A stretch of 64,000 nt of DNA from Pachyseris speciosa (GCA_016490735.1 JAEMWC010001006.1:165001-229000); one strand, 5' to 3'; positions 34,798 through 47,593 are shown, numbered from the stretch's first letter. Numbers and translations: made by a program. Notes: a model not told the origin generated them from the sequence alone.

Positions 34798-37700
34798 TAT
34801 TGCTAAGCCTGCATGTGGGATACGAGTTATTGTTCCAAATGGTATCCGCCAGGAATTATCAGAGCTAGAGTGTTCATCTCCAACTAAATATGCATGTATT
34901 CCTACTAGTAAGCTCTATTCGGGACCGCTTCTCTCTTTGTTTCCGTCACAACAGGTCGCTTCATGGGAAAGTTGGTTAATCTACTTTGCGGTTAAGTAGG
35001 AGGGGAGTTTTTGCTAATAAAACTCTCGTTAACGAACGTTTTTCTAAGGGTGCGTAGAGCGCTTAAACAAATCTCTTTCTGGCCACTCTTTGTCCCCACT
35101 GCGGCCTCATGCTAAGTTCAAGTCTAAATTTCGGCAATCTTGAAGCGTAATTCTCTCTTCATTTTCGTTAAATGCTTCAATCCTTTACCACCTTGTGTAT
35201 AAATGAAAAATAAGATGGTAGCACACGTCTTAAACAGAATTTTTCCTGCATATTTTATTTTTTTGTCTGAAAGTACACCAATTTCCACGCTGAATTATAG
35301 CATTAAATGTGTGAGAAATCCTGACTTTGATATGTGTCACTGCAGGAGCTTATTGGAGATCAGTTTTCTCTGTCCGATGAGCGAATTCTTTCCCGACTGT
35401 TTAGCCGCGTAAACAAATCCCTTACAACGTTTCCAACTTGACAAATGAGCTTTCGAAATACTGCTCAATAATCTTTTCAACTTCTACGACATCACGAGGT
35501 TTTCATAAATTCAATATATACAGTTTTTCTAATTCTGAACTCACCGTTGTTTTGATTACAAGCTAGCTGCTTTCAATACTATCAAAACTAACTTATAACC
35601 AGCCGAACCTTTTCCAAGGCGAGAGTAATTAAGCTTTCGGATTTTCGTCTCCGCTTTATGTTGTTGGAAGCTAAGTAAGTTAGCAAAAAAAAGATGAACT
35701 TCTGCGAAATCTACTTAATGTCGAGAAAGAATCTCAGGAAAGGCGTTCGGCGGCGCGCAATAACTCCAGAAAATAAAAATGATCGTGTCATTATTCCCCC
35801 GCAAGTTGTCCCTAGAGAACATATTATTCAGTCACAAAAACAACCAGAAACGGGTTATAAATTACCTAATTCCGAGTATTTTCTTTAGTCCGATTGTATT
35901 TGTGCCCGTCCTCTTTGGTCAATATAGAGCCATTACCAAGAGATAAAAATGCGAGACAGTGGGATAAATTGGATACGCGGTCGAGTAGGTGGGGAGTATT
36001 TGCTGATAAAACTCTTGATAACGAACGTTTTTTTAAGGGTGCGTAGAGCGCTGAAAGAAATCCCTTTGTGGCCTCTCTTTGTCCCCACTGCGGCCTCATG
36101 CAAAGTTCAAGTCTAAATTTCGGCAATCTTGAAGCGTAATTCTCTCTTCATTTTCGTTAAATGCATTGCTTTAATCCTTTCCCACCTTGTGTATGCTTTG
36201 GTCAATACAGAGCCATTACCAAGAGCTAAAAATGCGAGACAGTGGGATAATTTGGATACAAACACAAAGGCAAAGTAGCCAGTATTTTCAGCGCGGTTTT
36301 GCGTGAGTTGCTCCCTTGTGGCGATTGAGGTGGCACCTGTAAGCGAAATGGTTTTAGGCGCCAAACTAACTGTCAAATGTTTCCCTTGAGCGACTCCATC
36401 GATGCAGGCGCCCTCTAAAAGGTAACAACCGGAAAAATTTCCATCCTATTTTCGCTTCATAAAAAGTTGACTTGGCGAGACACCAACACGACAGACACTC
36501 GATAAAGGAGGGTTCCAACCATGGACAGCTGTTTTGTCCTTATTTGGAATCGTTAGCATGGTGTAGCAGATTTAAAAGACGCCAGCTTCAATGCGAGCAC
36601 CAATAAATTGCACAATGAACCCGTTCACCATATCAAGTTCCGTATCCTGGACTCTCTTGCCACCCGATCCACTCGTTGCCACACCACGTAGCCCGGATAG
36701 CAAGAAATTCAAGTGTCACGATGGCGTCTCGCAAAGAGAAATGTAGATGGGCCAATGCTACTCTTAACATTGAAACGCATGGACAAAACCATGCTAAAAA
36801 ATACACAGCATATCCGATATGTAAAGAGCTTCGGTCCAAAAACACAGTAAAGTGAAAGTAATAAGCAAAGAACTGCCAACGATAATGCTGTAAGTTAACG
36901 TAGGATCTACAAGAGATCTAATCAGCCAAAAAATAAATCGGAATATACATGTAACAAGTAAGGCTGATACTACGTGAAAAAAGTTGACTTTGCGAGACAC
37001 CAACACGACCGAGACTCGATAAAGTAGGGCTGCAACCATGGACAGCTGTTTCGTCCTTATTGGGACTCATCAGCGCGGTGTAGCAGATTTAAAAGGCGCT
37101 TTAAAAACGCCGAAACGAATAGAATCTTTTCGCTTAGAGCCAATCTAGTCATTGCTGGGATAATTTGACAGCCTTGCGAACAGACAGCAAGGCAATTATT
37201 GACCATGAGAGTCAGGTAATTTTTACTTCTTAGTATTGCCGAGAAAAGTATTGCACTAGATGTCTGGGAAGACAACATTTGTTTGCAGTTGCGTTTGGAC
37301 ATCAGTTGCAGTTGTGTATGTCTTGAAAAGTAAGCGGTTGCATGATAATATACATACATCTGTAGTTCATTTGGTGTGCCTTCTATCTTATTCGAATACT
37401 AATCGAGATAAAGAGCTGTCGAGTTTTAAGTTGAATGCGTTGAGACGTAGAAAATGTTTCATTACCCGCTTTTGATAACATAGATGGTAGCTGATCTATT
37501 CGTGCATCTGCGCTCCCATCTGTTCACGCCGCAAGACAACACCGATGTGTTTTTGGATATCTTCTCAAAGTTAACACTGGAAGTTCTTTAATCCACCAAG
37601 AGTGTGAAAAATGTATCAAACGCTGCCCACTAAATGTGAGAGAGTGTGGTGAATTTGGCTCGCAGATTCGAACCAAAACATGATAAGCGACGAAGACAAA

Positions 37701-38433
37701 CAAAGATAATTCAGACTTACCCTTTATCATCTTGAAACTCTCACAACAAATTAATGTAAAAGAATGATACCGTTTGATGTAAAAGGGACGGCAGTTATCC
37801 GTATTTTCAAGGAAACTGTTTAAATTGCTATTGAGTTATTGTCTGGGCAACATGGGCTTCAAACTATTTGTAGCCTGATAACTGTCTTTTTACATTCAGC
37901 CACTCGCTATCCTGAATCGCTGTTGTTTTGAAAAAAATCTGTTTTAAGCTTTTTCCATTGATTTGTATTTAGATTCGATTCTAATTTACGCTGTAGTGGT
38001 GTTGATAAGCAATCTGAATTGTTTAAGAATTTGAATCTAAAGAGAACTGCTGAAATACTCCTAACTAGACAGTAATTTTCTTTCCCTCCATGTTTATATC
38101 CGATTTTTTGTTTTTGTTTTTGTTTTTCATGAGTTACAATGACTGTATTAGAAAAACGCCCTTAAAATACACGTAATTAGAAACCCGCGAAATCGAATGA
38201 TTGAGCCTCGCAAAATGACGTTAGCACTCAGGCTTATACAAGATTGCCGGATTGAAAACCTTACCCTAATCTGTGAACAAATTTCTTCATTTTCAAGATA
38301 TGACCCCTACAAAGTGAACTGATAGTCAGAGCTTTCTTAATTAACAGCCTGTTAATCTCAGATCTAAAAATTAAAGTCACTTGGTGTCAACGTTATCCAT
38401 AAAGTTTGCCATGCGCAGTGTATGCTGCCTTAG
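34798..38433 (+). repeat. Segmental duplication, copy B (about 3.6 kb)
   Basis: Partner of 28633-33034. Unlike copy A it contains an internal extra repeat: about 35975-36190 repeats the GGTCGAGTAGG / AAGGGTGCGTAGAGCGCT region found near 34990-35180. It lacks about 1 kb present in A. Confidence 0.85.
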
Positions 38434-39736
38434 CTGCACCATCGAATTGGTTACTATTTTGTAAAATTTATTGCGATTTCTAATTCCATGCAAGGTTATA
38501 GTCTATCTTTCCAACGTATGACGAACTCTAATTATGGAGTCGGCATCATTATTAAACGCTCTCATCAACTCTAGCCTAGTTCTACAAACAGTCCCATTCG
38601 ATGGACCACAAAACTGCAATAATTACAGACTGCGGGAATCACACTGTGTTGTAAGGATCATTCTTCATCTGGGAATCACACTGTTGTTGGTTCAGTTTGC
38701 TTTCAAATAACTGTCGTAGTGCTGTCGTCTTGTTGAAGGCAGCCGTCTACTTAAAACCAAAGAGATACATCTCATTTCTTTTTTCCACTCATGTCCAATG
38801 CTGTCGCACTGATACGGATCGTCAATAGCATTTGTCGATTCGTACAGATCGTACGAATCAACAACCTTGCTTACACTCCGTATGCAGAACTTATACGGAG
38901 CTTGCATCTCATTATCACATCAGGAGTACATCTCTTTTTAACGCCAGGGCAGGGTGTGTCGATTCGTACGCTCCGTACGGATTGTATACCTCTTTCTTTA
39001 AGCGTGAAACCGAAAATCAGGCGTTTTCAAAACTGGGCTTATGCATAATTATACACCTCTTCAACAAGCGAAATTAGTGCGAGTAACAACAACAGTCGTG
39101 CTTTAAACAAGCGACAGAAAGAATGTATATTGTATAGATCGTTCTTTAAGCGTGAAACCGAAAATCAGGCGTGTTCAAAACTGATCTCATGCAGAATCAT
39201 GCGCCTCTTCAACAAGCGAAAGTAATGCATGTTCAACAACACTCGTGCCGTAAACAGAATGCCATCCTAATCTCCTCCGGCCAAAAATCAGCGGGAAGAA
39301 AGCGTCGTCGTTAATAATCTTAAAAAGTTCTCCTCTTTTGTCGGAGATTTCACGCTTTGTCACGTATCGGATCGGGTCACAATGTTCTCGCAGTGCACTG
39401 ATCATTGTAGATGGAATGATCTCGTGAGAGCAAACAGCAGGTAACATTCGAATGCCACAAATCCCATATAATAATTCAATTGCGTTGTAAAATTTATCAA
39501 TACGGCCACCAACGGGCCATATCAAAATGGCACATTAACTGGGTGCCCAGTTTGCCGGGTTTTCTTGTAAGAAAATGTATGTATGCGCGTTTGTCGGGGC
39601 AAGAAAAAGTTGCCGTTATAACGGTGTCTCCGAATGATACGGTTTCACTGAAATTGTTTCTTCCTATTCACGGAGCGTACGCCACTGATTACGGATCCGG
39701 TTTACGCCGTATGGCCACCCACACCAACATCATTCA
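38434..39736. other. Intergenic, satellite-related motifs
   Basis: No gene recognised. CGTACGCTCCGTACGG-type motifs (around 38965) foreshadow the array that follows, and GCGTGAAACCGAAAATCAGG occurs twice (about 39002 and 39151). Confidence 0.5.
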
Positions 39737-40601
39737 TTAAAATATTCTAATTCCCACTAATGACATGCAATTTACGAAGCGTATGCTGCTCTTTACGGAT
39801 CGACTGCTATGTTTACGCTCTGTACGTTCCATTAATAAGATGCAATACTCGAAGCGTATGCTACTCTTTACGGATCGACTGCTAGGTTTACGCTCCCTAC
39901 GGATTGACAAAACGTATGGCCATCCACACCAACAGTATCCATGAAAATTTTCTAAGTCAATAAGAAAATATTCTAAGTCCTATTAATGCAATACTCGAAG
40001 CGTATGCTGCTCTTTACGGATCGACTGCTAGGTTTACGCTCCGTACGCTCCGTACCGATCGACAAACCGTATGGCCCCCTACTCCATCATATCCATGAAA
40101 ATATTCTAAGTCCCACTTATGAGATGCAATTTACGAAGCGTATGCTACACTTAACGGATCGACTGCTAGGTTTAGGCTCCGTACGCTCCGTACGGATCGA
40201 GGAACCGTATGGCCACCCACTCCATCAAATCCATGAACATTTTCTTAAGTCCCATTAATGAGATGCAATTCGCGAAGCGTATGCTACACTTAACGGATCG
40301 ACTTCTTCGTTTACGCTCTGTGTGTTCCGTACGGATCGACAAAACGTACGGCCACCCACACTAACAGTATTCATGAAAATAATCTAGGTCTCATTAATGA
40401 GATGCAATACTCGAAGCGTATGCTGCTCTTTACGGATCGACTGCTAGGTTTACGCTCCGGGTGCTCCGTACGGATCGACAAACCGTATCGCCACCTACTC
40501 CATCATATTCATGAAAATATTTTAAGTACCACTAATGAGATGCAATTTACGAAGTGTATGCCACACTTAACGGATCGACTGCTAGGTTTACGATCCGTGC
40601 T
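39737..40601 (+). repeat. Satellite-like tandem array, about 138-bp unit
   Basis: Seven copies whose ATGCAAT anchors lie near 39766, 39841, 39985, 40124, 40264, 40402 and 40539. Units contain CTTTACGGATCGACTGCTAG or CACTTAACGGATCGACTGC, then CGCTCCGTACGGATCGAC. Two subtypes (ACTCGAAG...CTCTTTACGG and TTTACGAAG...ACACTTAACGG) interleave, hinting at a two-unit higher-order repeat. The array keeps frames open; those ORFs are artefacts. Confidence 0.85.
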
Positions 40602-42960
40602 ACAATAATTGGAAAAGATCGTTGGTTTCGATATAGAGAAAGTACGAAAGAATTAAGCGCAGAATCGTACGAGAGTCGTGGACCACATTCAATTCTGCCC
40701 GTTTGATGAACTGGAAATAAATGAACAGATATTACAAAGAACATTTGTAAATTTTAATAAGCGTCCCGATTCTCGGAATTCACTTAATTAAAACGTGGTT
40801 TTCTTGGAACGGATTAAAGCGCATCTGTGATTCGATAGCTTCTTACAAACTTCTGTGTCAAGTGAATTGACAATAGATGGTGTCAAGATTGTTTTCAAGT
40901 TTCAAAATCCATTTCTGTCCTAATAATGTTAACAAACCTCACAGCAAGCAAGCTGGAGGAGATATGTCGCTGAATTGAATTCCCCTCAAAGCGGAAATTA
41001 TAGATCGTTTTTACCTGACGTCATCACTTTCTAAAATCTAAAACTAAAGATCCACCAAAGTTTTTATCCTCATCAGGCATAAGCGGCGGCATATTTATAT
41101 CTGTTTACAATTTTACAGTTCAATAGCGTGCTTCGTTCGGAAACCAAAGCATTGTGAATTTCCGGGTTATGGAGGTGCGTGACACAAGGCTACGATCGAG
41201 TTTGTTGAAAAATATGTACTTATCTCATAATTTTGAGCCCTTTTAGAAGTTTGAGCATTCGGAAAAGTGCTTATGTAAATGCTTGTTTTTTCAGTACTGT
41301 TAATCAGTCGCCTAGATAGCCAAAGTAAGTTCCAGATGTTTACACTATTTTCGGGCCGCCATATTTGTGTACCACGGAGGTACACAAACATGGCGTTTTC
41401 ATACTGGGCTCTGTAAATTTCTGCGACACATTTCGAGGAATATCTGAAGTTTGAGGAAACGCCCAGGCCTAAAACTTGTAGAAGTGTCTTATTTATTTAT
41501 CTTCTATCACATAACAATTTCTTAGCTTTTTCCACTGGATGGTTTCGATTTATTTTTTTATTGCGTGACAGTGAAAACGATCTATAGGTCGTCACGCCAA
41601 CTGTAGCTGCAACACGCAAACTGTATGGCTGCAACACTCACTTGGTTGGTAGTAGGAATTCAGAGATTCTTGCTCGACTGTTTATTTATTATGATGTGAA
41701 ATATGAATGGCGTCCCGCGATCAGAGCATGTGAGGATTGAAAAGCGGATGATTTTTCGTCCTATCCTCTTAAATATGTTTTTGTGGAGTTGGAAAGTGGA
41801 AAGCTAATACAATTAAGTAAACAAGCTGCGAGAACTGAAGATAGAAATCGACGAAATTTGCAAGCTGATATCTTAGAAGCGATGATGAAACTGTTGTTCT
41901 TATCGACGATTTTTCGTGTCACCCGTAGGAAGAAGCAGGGAGGAATGAGTCTCTTAATGATCGATACCACTAGCACTGAAGGGCATGGTTGAAGTTCACG
42001 ACAAGAGAACAGAAAGACAACAACGCCAAATACATATGTTTATATAACAAAACTAGGTATGCTATGGCCACCGAGTGTTTGGAAATATATTTCCTGCTAC
42101 CGTAAGCAAGGAAATGAGACATTCCCCATCTTCAGAAGCTTTAGAGAAGGACCAAACGCAACTAATTCGTTTGAGCAAAGGAGTGGAACATTCAGCAATG
42201 AACTGAATGCCCCATCGCGTGATTGAGTACTGCGTGTTGTTGCATATTAGGTTAAAGCTTGCTTAGATCTTATGTTTGACGCAACATACATTTACGTCGC
42301 AATTACTACGTACAGTGAATCAAACATAAACAGAGTAACCAGCATAGCTTTTCTACCAAAAAAACCGTGTTTAGACATGCAACACATTTGTTTTGGGAGA
42401 CAAATATGATCGACTTTACTGCTTAAACTGAGACAGGTACGTATTGGATTCTTATCGAAGACGAGATCGGAAATTTCTGAAATGTCTGAAATAGCTTTAA
42501 TGGTACGCAAATGAAATGGCCGTGGCCTTCTGAAATCTAGCCGCCAAAACACCGATCTTGTTCAGAAAGTCTATATCCTTTGGCTTAAATAAACGATCAG
42601 TAATAAAAACTATTTTTGAAAGTAGTTCAATATTGTGGTAGAAAGCAGTTACAATGCTGTAACATAGCTGCAGATTTCTTGAGGTCATGCGTTTTTCGGG
42701 GTGTCACACAACGCTCTCTTTGATGGGAGGTTGCGTTAAGGGCGAGAATACATCCATCACAATAATGAGTTTCATAGACTCTGGGAAAGAGGTTGCATTA
42801 CATGTCAAATGCAGGTCGCAATTAGTGCAGCAAGATGCATCCATGAGCTAGCTAACAGGAGCCTTTGATTACAAAATAACCGTACATTGGTTTTTATTCA
42901 TCGTACACTAGGAAGAAAATTTCTTCTATTATAAATAAGTATTGTAAGGATTTAAATGTT
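40602..42960. other. Intergenic; one strong hairpin
   Basis: No gene recognised. At 41357-41395 CGCCATATTTGTGTACC and GGTACACAAACATGGCG form a 17-bp stem with one mismatch and a 5-base loop, probably the remnant of a fold-back MITE. Confidence 0.5.
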
Positions 42961-42965
42961 AAAGT

Positions 42966-43240
42966 AATTTTCTCTCCAGTCAAACTAAGAAACATTTTTG
43001 GTCCCAAAGATTCTGTTCCGGACTCTTGTGTACCATTTTACTTGTGCGGGCTGTGGAGCTCATTATATTAGTGAAACCAATAGGCATTTTCACACTCGTG
43101 TAAATGAACATCTTTTTTGGGACAAGAATTCTCACATTTATTAAACATCTTAGAATTGTCAAGATAATTGTATCTTGTTTGAAAATCATTGACACTGCCA
43201 ATTCTTTTTATCAACTTAAAATCAAGGAAAGCTTTCATTT
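42966..43240 (+). pseudogene. Penelope-like GIY-YIG endonuclease fragment
   Basis: Translated plus-strand frames give LRNIFGPKDSVPDSCVPF, then in a shifted frame GCGAHYISETNRHFHTRVNEH, followed by SHIYKHLRI. This is the YxG...R...EH pattern of the GIY-YIG domain at the end of Penelope-like proteins. Several frame changes and stops make it dead. Its orientation is opposite to the RT fragment at 43860-44722, so the two do not belong to one simple copy. Confidence 0.6.
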
Positions 43241-43484
43241 GTACAGTTGAAACCCGAACTTAACAAGCAAGTTGAGCATGTTAGTTTAGCTTTACATTTT
43301 TAAATTGTATTTACCGTTATTATCCGTTTTGTTTTCTGTGATATTATTGGTTAGTTTAATTTGTTTACATATAAGTAAGTATTGTATTAATAGTTATGTA
43401 TACTGATTATCTTAAAAAAAATTTACCACTGTACTCATTTAGCTTGTTTTATAAACCGATCAATGTCGCATTTTTGTACGTCCC

Positions 43485-43855
43485 ATAGTGCTCAGGGGGG
43501 GGGATTACTCCCTATAATGGCCTATAAGGGTAGGCTCCGCCCGAAAGGAGTACCTTTTTCACAATTCAGGTATATGAAAGGGTAGGGATTTTACGAGTCG
43601 AAGTATATAAAAGGGTAGGGGAATCTGTCATGAGGTATTTAAAAGGGCCTTTCATTAAAATATTTCGAACAAACATACCATATGACTGTACCGTTCTAAT
43701 TTATTGAACGCTACGTGAAAATGACAAGAAGACATCCTGTTTAAGGTATACGAAAGGGGTACTATTTGTCAGTGGGAGGTATATGAAAGGGGTACCTTTT
43801 CTGTCAAAAATGGTATATAAAAGGGTAAGGGGTGGGACGTCGGCGCGGAGCCTCC
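43485..43855. repeat. Repeat with reiterated GTATATGAAAGGGGTA motifs
   Basis: Variants of GGTATATGAAAGGGTAGG recur about six times (near 43570, 43600, 43630, 43745, 43775, 43812). CTATAATGGCCTATAAGGG and GGCTCCGCCC lie at the left and CGGCGCGGAGCC at the right, suggesting a decayed non-autonomous element. Confidence 0.55.
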
Positions 43856-43859
43856 CCGT

Positions 43860-44722
43860 ATGAAAATTGTTTTAGTCTCCCACCCCTCTCTCCCCGGGCC
43901 ATAGGGAGAAAACGTCTTCGATGTAACTTTTCCACACTGTCGGCTTGCTTTCATTAAACATGTTTGTTTCGATCTCAGCCATGGATATGTTGGCGAAAGC
44001 GACTGCCATTTTCGTTCCCATCGTCGTTCCATGAATTTGGAGATATTATTTTCCGTTGAATTGGAACGAATTTTTCTTGAGTATAAGGCTTGTGGATACG
44101 GGAGTGATTCCCTCCTCTTATGGAATGTTTGTGTACAAGCTTGTAACATCCATTGATACCAAGATTGTATCGTGGAAACTTTCGTTCCTTCTATTAAATT
44201 AATGAAATCTGTTGTATCGTTAAGATACGATTTCATTTCTCTAGCTATAGGTTTAAGCAAACTATCCACAAAGGACGATAGTCTCTCAGTCGGTCCTTCG
44301 CAGCCTGAAATTATAGGTCGGTCGACCGGTTTTGGTTTGTGGATTTTTGTGAGAGTGTAGAAAATTGGTATTCTTGGAGGATTAGGAGTTTGTGAAAGCC
44401 ATTTTTTGTCATGTCATCTATGTGTTTGCCTTGGTGGAGTTGAGTAATAATCTCATTTACTCTCTATAACGTCTCAGTGACAATCGGCTCATTAAGAGGT
44501 TGATAGTGGTCTTTGTTCTTAAGCTGGACCTGAGCCTTTTGAATGTTGTCTTTTTTCTTTTTTTTTTTTTGTAATAAGGATCACTGTTGTGCTGTCTATA
44601 TCGGCTCGTTTGAAGTTTATGGCATTGTTGTTTTTTAGTTCTTTGATCGCAACATGTTCGTTTCGTGACAAATTGTATTTTTGCTTTTCGATGTGTATTT
44701 CAGCTATGCTTATCTTGACGCG
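43860..44722 (-). pseudogene. Penelope-like reverse transcriptase fragment
   Basis: Minus-strand frames give, in order: NLSRNEHVAIKELKNNNAI (about 44680), FYTLTKIHKPK and RPIISG (about 44370-44310), then DSLLKPIAREMKSYLNDTT (44269 onward), and out of frame the nucleotides for a NSTENN...HGT-like region and AFANI-like sequence near 43990. This is the motif order of Penelope-like RTs. At least three frame changes and the lack of an intact YxDD stretch show that it is a fragment. The inverted-repeat element at 44727 begins only a few bases away and may have truncated it. Confidence 0.75.
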
Positions 44723-44726
44723 CTCC

Positions 44727-47593
44727 AAGCACAGGCAGCCCAAGCTCTCTTTATGAACCACACAAGGAACACAATATGGCGTCGAATTATAAGGGTTTGT
44801 ATGAGATTTTCTACAAGATATCCATGAAGGTCGTTAAAAGTGAAAATATTCAATAAAAATGGCTTACCTTATTCCATACGTGTGTTGTTTACTCCTGGTG
44901 TCGTTATTTTACCGATTTAACTTGATTTAAGCGATTTTTTTTAATCCTGGTTTTCTCTTCATAAAGAGGAGACAAGGCGAAACACAGGCGGTCCGGACAG
45001 CCTGCCGAACGAAGTCAAAAATCCCAGGCTAAAATGTACCCACGGCCTCAAATCCACCGCAGAATTCAAGGGCAAAGGTTAATCTTTCATTTCAGTTCTC
45101 TAGCCACACAATCGCAGCTCTGAGATCGACGCCGGGCGGCTCTTCGTGTCCCCAGTGAAACGATAAAACGATGGCAGACATCCGTGTACATTTTAAACAC
45201 GACACAACGACCGTTGAAATCGGCTTGGTAACCTCGTCATGTTGGCAAACCAAGACTCGCGGGGGTACTAGACCTCAATTTGTCAGCAACACTTCTTGTA
45301 ACACCCGGAGTCCCCTCAGGATGAATCTACACTGCTCCATTTATAGGGCCATTTATACGGGAGAAAATAAGACGCGTCTTATGTAAGACGCGACTTAAAT
45401 AAGACGCGAACTGATCGTATAAATGGTACAAAATAAGCGTTCGCGTCTTATTTAAGTCGCGTCTTATCTTAGAACAGGGTTTTCAGCTGTTCTTATTTTG
45501 TCCGCGTCTTAATTAAGACGTGAACTTCCTCGTATAAATGGTTTCGCGTCCTAAATAAGACGTGAACTGCAAGTGCGCTTGCATAAAAACAACAGCAACA
45601 TGAGCTTATCTTATGATTAGATAGCGTAATTGGTTGCACAGCTTTGTAAAAGATGGCCGGGAGAGCCAAAAGTGAATTCAGCACCTTCCTTCTTTAACCT
45701 GCCATCAGTCGCACCAATCCGTATATCGCTTTCTTCCGACTCTTCTCGGATTGCTGTTGATTTCTTTGTATGCGTAAGAAAAAAATCTCTGAGAAAGTCT
45801 CTTCTTAAAATAACAGGACAGCACGCTTTTGTTTCTTGCTACAGCGCTCCAACTTGGCGGGTAAGCGAGGCTGTACCATTTATACGAGATCTTCGCGTCT
45901 TATGTAGGACGCGAAGGTATAAACGGTACAGTTCGCGTCCTATTTAAGTCGCGTCTTAGATAAGACGCGTCTTATTTCCTCCCGTATAAATGGCCCTATT
46001 GTCTCAAGCACCCGATCAAAACCGCGCAGTGTCGTGTTTACATGTGCGAAAAATGTGCACAACTCGGAGGAAACCCAGGAAGAAATGTAGCCGGTAAATC
46101 TGTAATTTATTTTCAAAAATGTAAGTATTTGAACTGGTTTTTGTTTATTTTTATTTCTCATGCATGTATGTGTGTATGGATGGCTAGATGTTTCCCGTTA
46201 AATGGGGGTGGAAGGCCTACACGTCTCCTACTCACATGTTTGTCGCTTCTATTGCGGTCTTTTGACCCATTTAGCTTCTTGTATGTTTTCAGCGGGTTAA
46301 CATGATGATTTAGAGGATTTTCATGTTAGTGACTAAATGGAGCCATGTGCTTAAAGGTCGCATACTTGATCTCAAAGGTCATTTCTGGGTGACAAGTTTC
46401 AACGCCTGTTTGTTTGAACCCTTGTTGTTTCTGTTTAGCGACTGTGGTTTTCACGCCCTTTGAGGCATTTTATCTAAGTTTGGTTTGGCTCATTTAAGTG
46501 CTTCCGGAGAGAATAAAGCCAGTTATCTTTGTAAGAATAGGATTTTGAGCCGTGTAATAATCTGTCTTGCAATTTTTGTTTTGCCGGGCCCGGCCATTTG
46601 TATTTGCAGCAAGATGGTGTGCTTCTATCACGGCTTTTTGTCTTTCGATTCCTTCTTTAGTACTGTAGCTTCTTAGAGAGCTATGCAGCACCTGGAATTG
46701 ATCGTTTAGCTCCGCTCGTGATCGCTTGTAAGAGAGAACAACATGCGAATATATTGGAAAACTTGAAGTTGTCAAGAACGGGAAACATCTAGCCATCCAT
46801 ACACACATACATGCATGAGAAATAAAAATAAACAAAAACCAGTTCAAATACTTACATTTTTGAAAATAAATTACAGATTTACCGGCTACATTTCTTCCTG
46901 GGTTTCCTCCGAGTTGTGCACATTTTTCGCACATGTAAACACGACGCTGCGCGGTTTTGATCGGGTGCTTGAGACAATGGAGCAGTGTAGATTCATCCTG
47001 AGGGGACCCCGGGTGTTACAAGAAGTGTTGCTGACAAATTGAGGTCTAGTACCCCCGCGAGTCTTGGTTTGCCAACATGACGAGGTTACCAAGCCGATTT
47101 CAACGGTCGTTGTGTCGTGTTTAAAATGTACACGGATGTCTGCCATCGTTTTATCGTTTCACTGGGGACACGAAGAGCCGCCCGGCGTCGATCTCAGAGC
47201 TGCGATTGTGTGGCTAGAGAACTGAAATGAAAGATTAACCTTTGCCCTTGAATTCTGCGGTGGATTTGAGGCCGTGGGTACATTTTAGCCTGGGATTTTT
47301 GACTTCGTTCGGCAGGCTGTCCGGACCGCCTGTGTTTCGCCTTGTCTCCTCTTTATGAAGAGAAAACCAGGATTAAAAAAATCGCTTAAATCAAGTTAAA
47401 TCGGTAAAATAACGACACCAGGAGTAAACAACACCCGTATGGAATAAGGTAAGCCATTTTTATTGAATATTTTCACTTTTAACGACCTTCATGGATATCT
47501 TGTAGAAAATCTCATACAAACCCTTATAATTCGACGCCATATTGTGTTCCTTGTGTGGTTCATAAAGAGAGCTTGGGCTGCCTGTGCTCCAAG
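44727..47593. mobile_element. Large inverted repeat / fold-back element, nearly identical arms
   Basis: The left arm (44727-46205, interrupted by a MITE at 45344-45998) and the right arm (46775-47593) are inverted copies of about 0.8 kb. They run from AGCACAGGCAGCCCAAGC / GCTTGGGCTGCCTGTGCT at the outside to GGATGGCTAGATGTTTCCCG at the inside. They differ at only a few positions: the open frame starting MADIRVHFKHDTT appears in both arms (45171, plus; 47146, minus) and differs by one residue, Ser/Gly, over 57 codons. A spacer of about 570 bp (46206-46774) separates them. CCA lies outside both ends, a possible 3-bp target duplication. No transposase is recognised. Confidence 0.75.
45344..45998. 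mobile_element. MITE nested in left arm (655 bp)
   Basis: Inverted ends TAGGGCCATTTATACGGGAG (perfect for 20 bp, about 95% identical over about 70 bp). The terminal regions consist of reiterated AAGACGCG / CGCGTCTT motifs that are themselves palindromic. The uninterrupted right arm gives the empty site GCTCCATTGTCTC, so the insertion is relatively recent; TT flanks the insert. Confidence 0.85.

Noticed and set aside
39737..40601. CRISPR-like array
   Set aside because: Units are contiguous monomers of about 138 bp without unique spacers, in a eukaryotic genome.
39986..40608. Open frames with repeated RMLLFTDRLLGL
   Set aside because: Produced by the 138-bp satellite; both strands stay open for the same reason.
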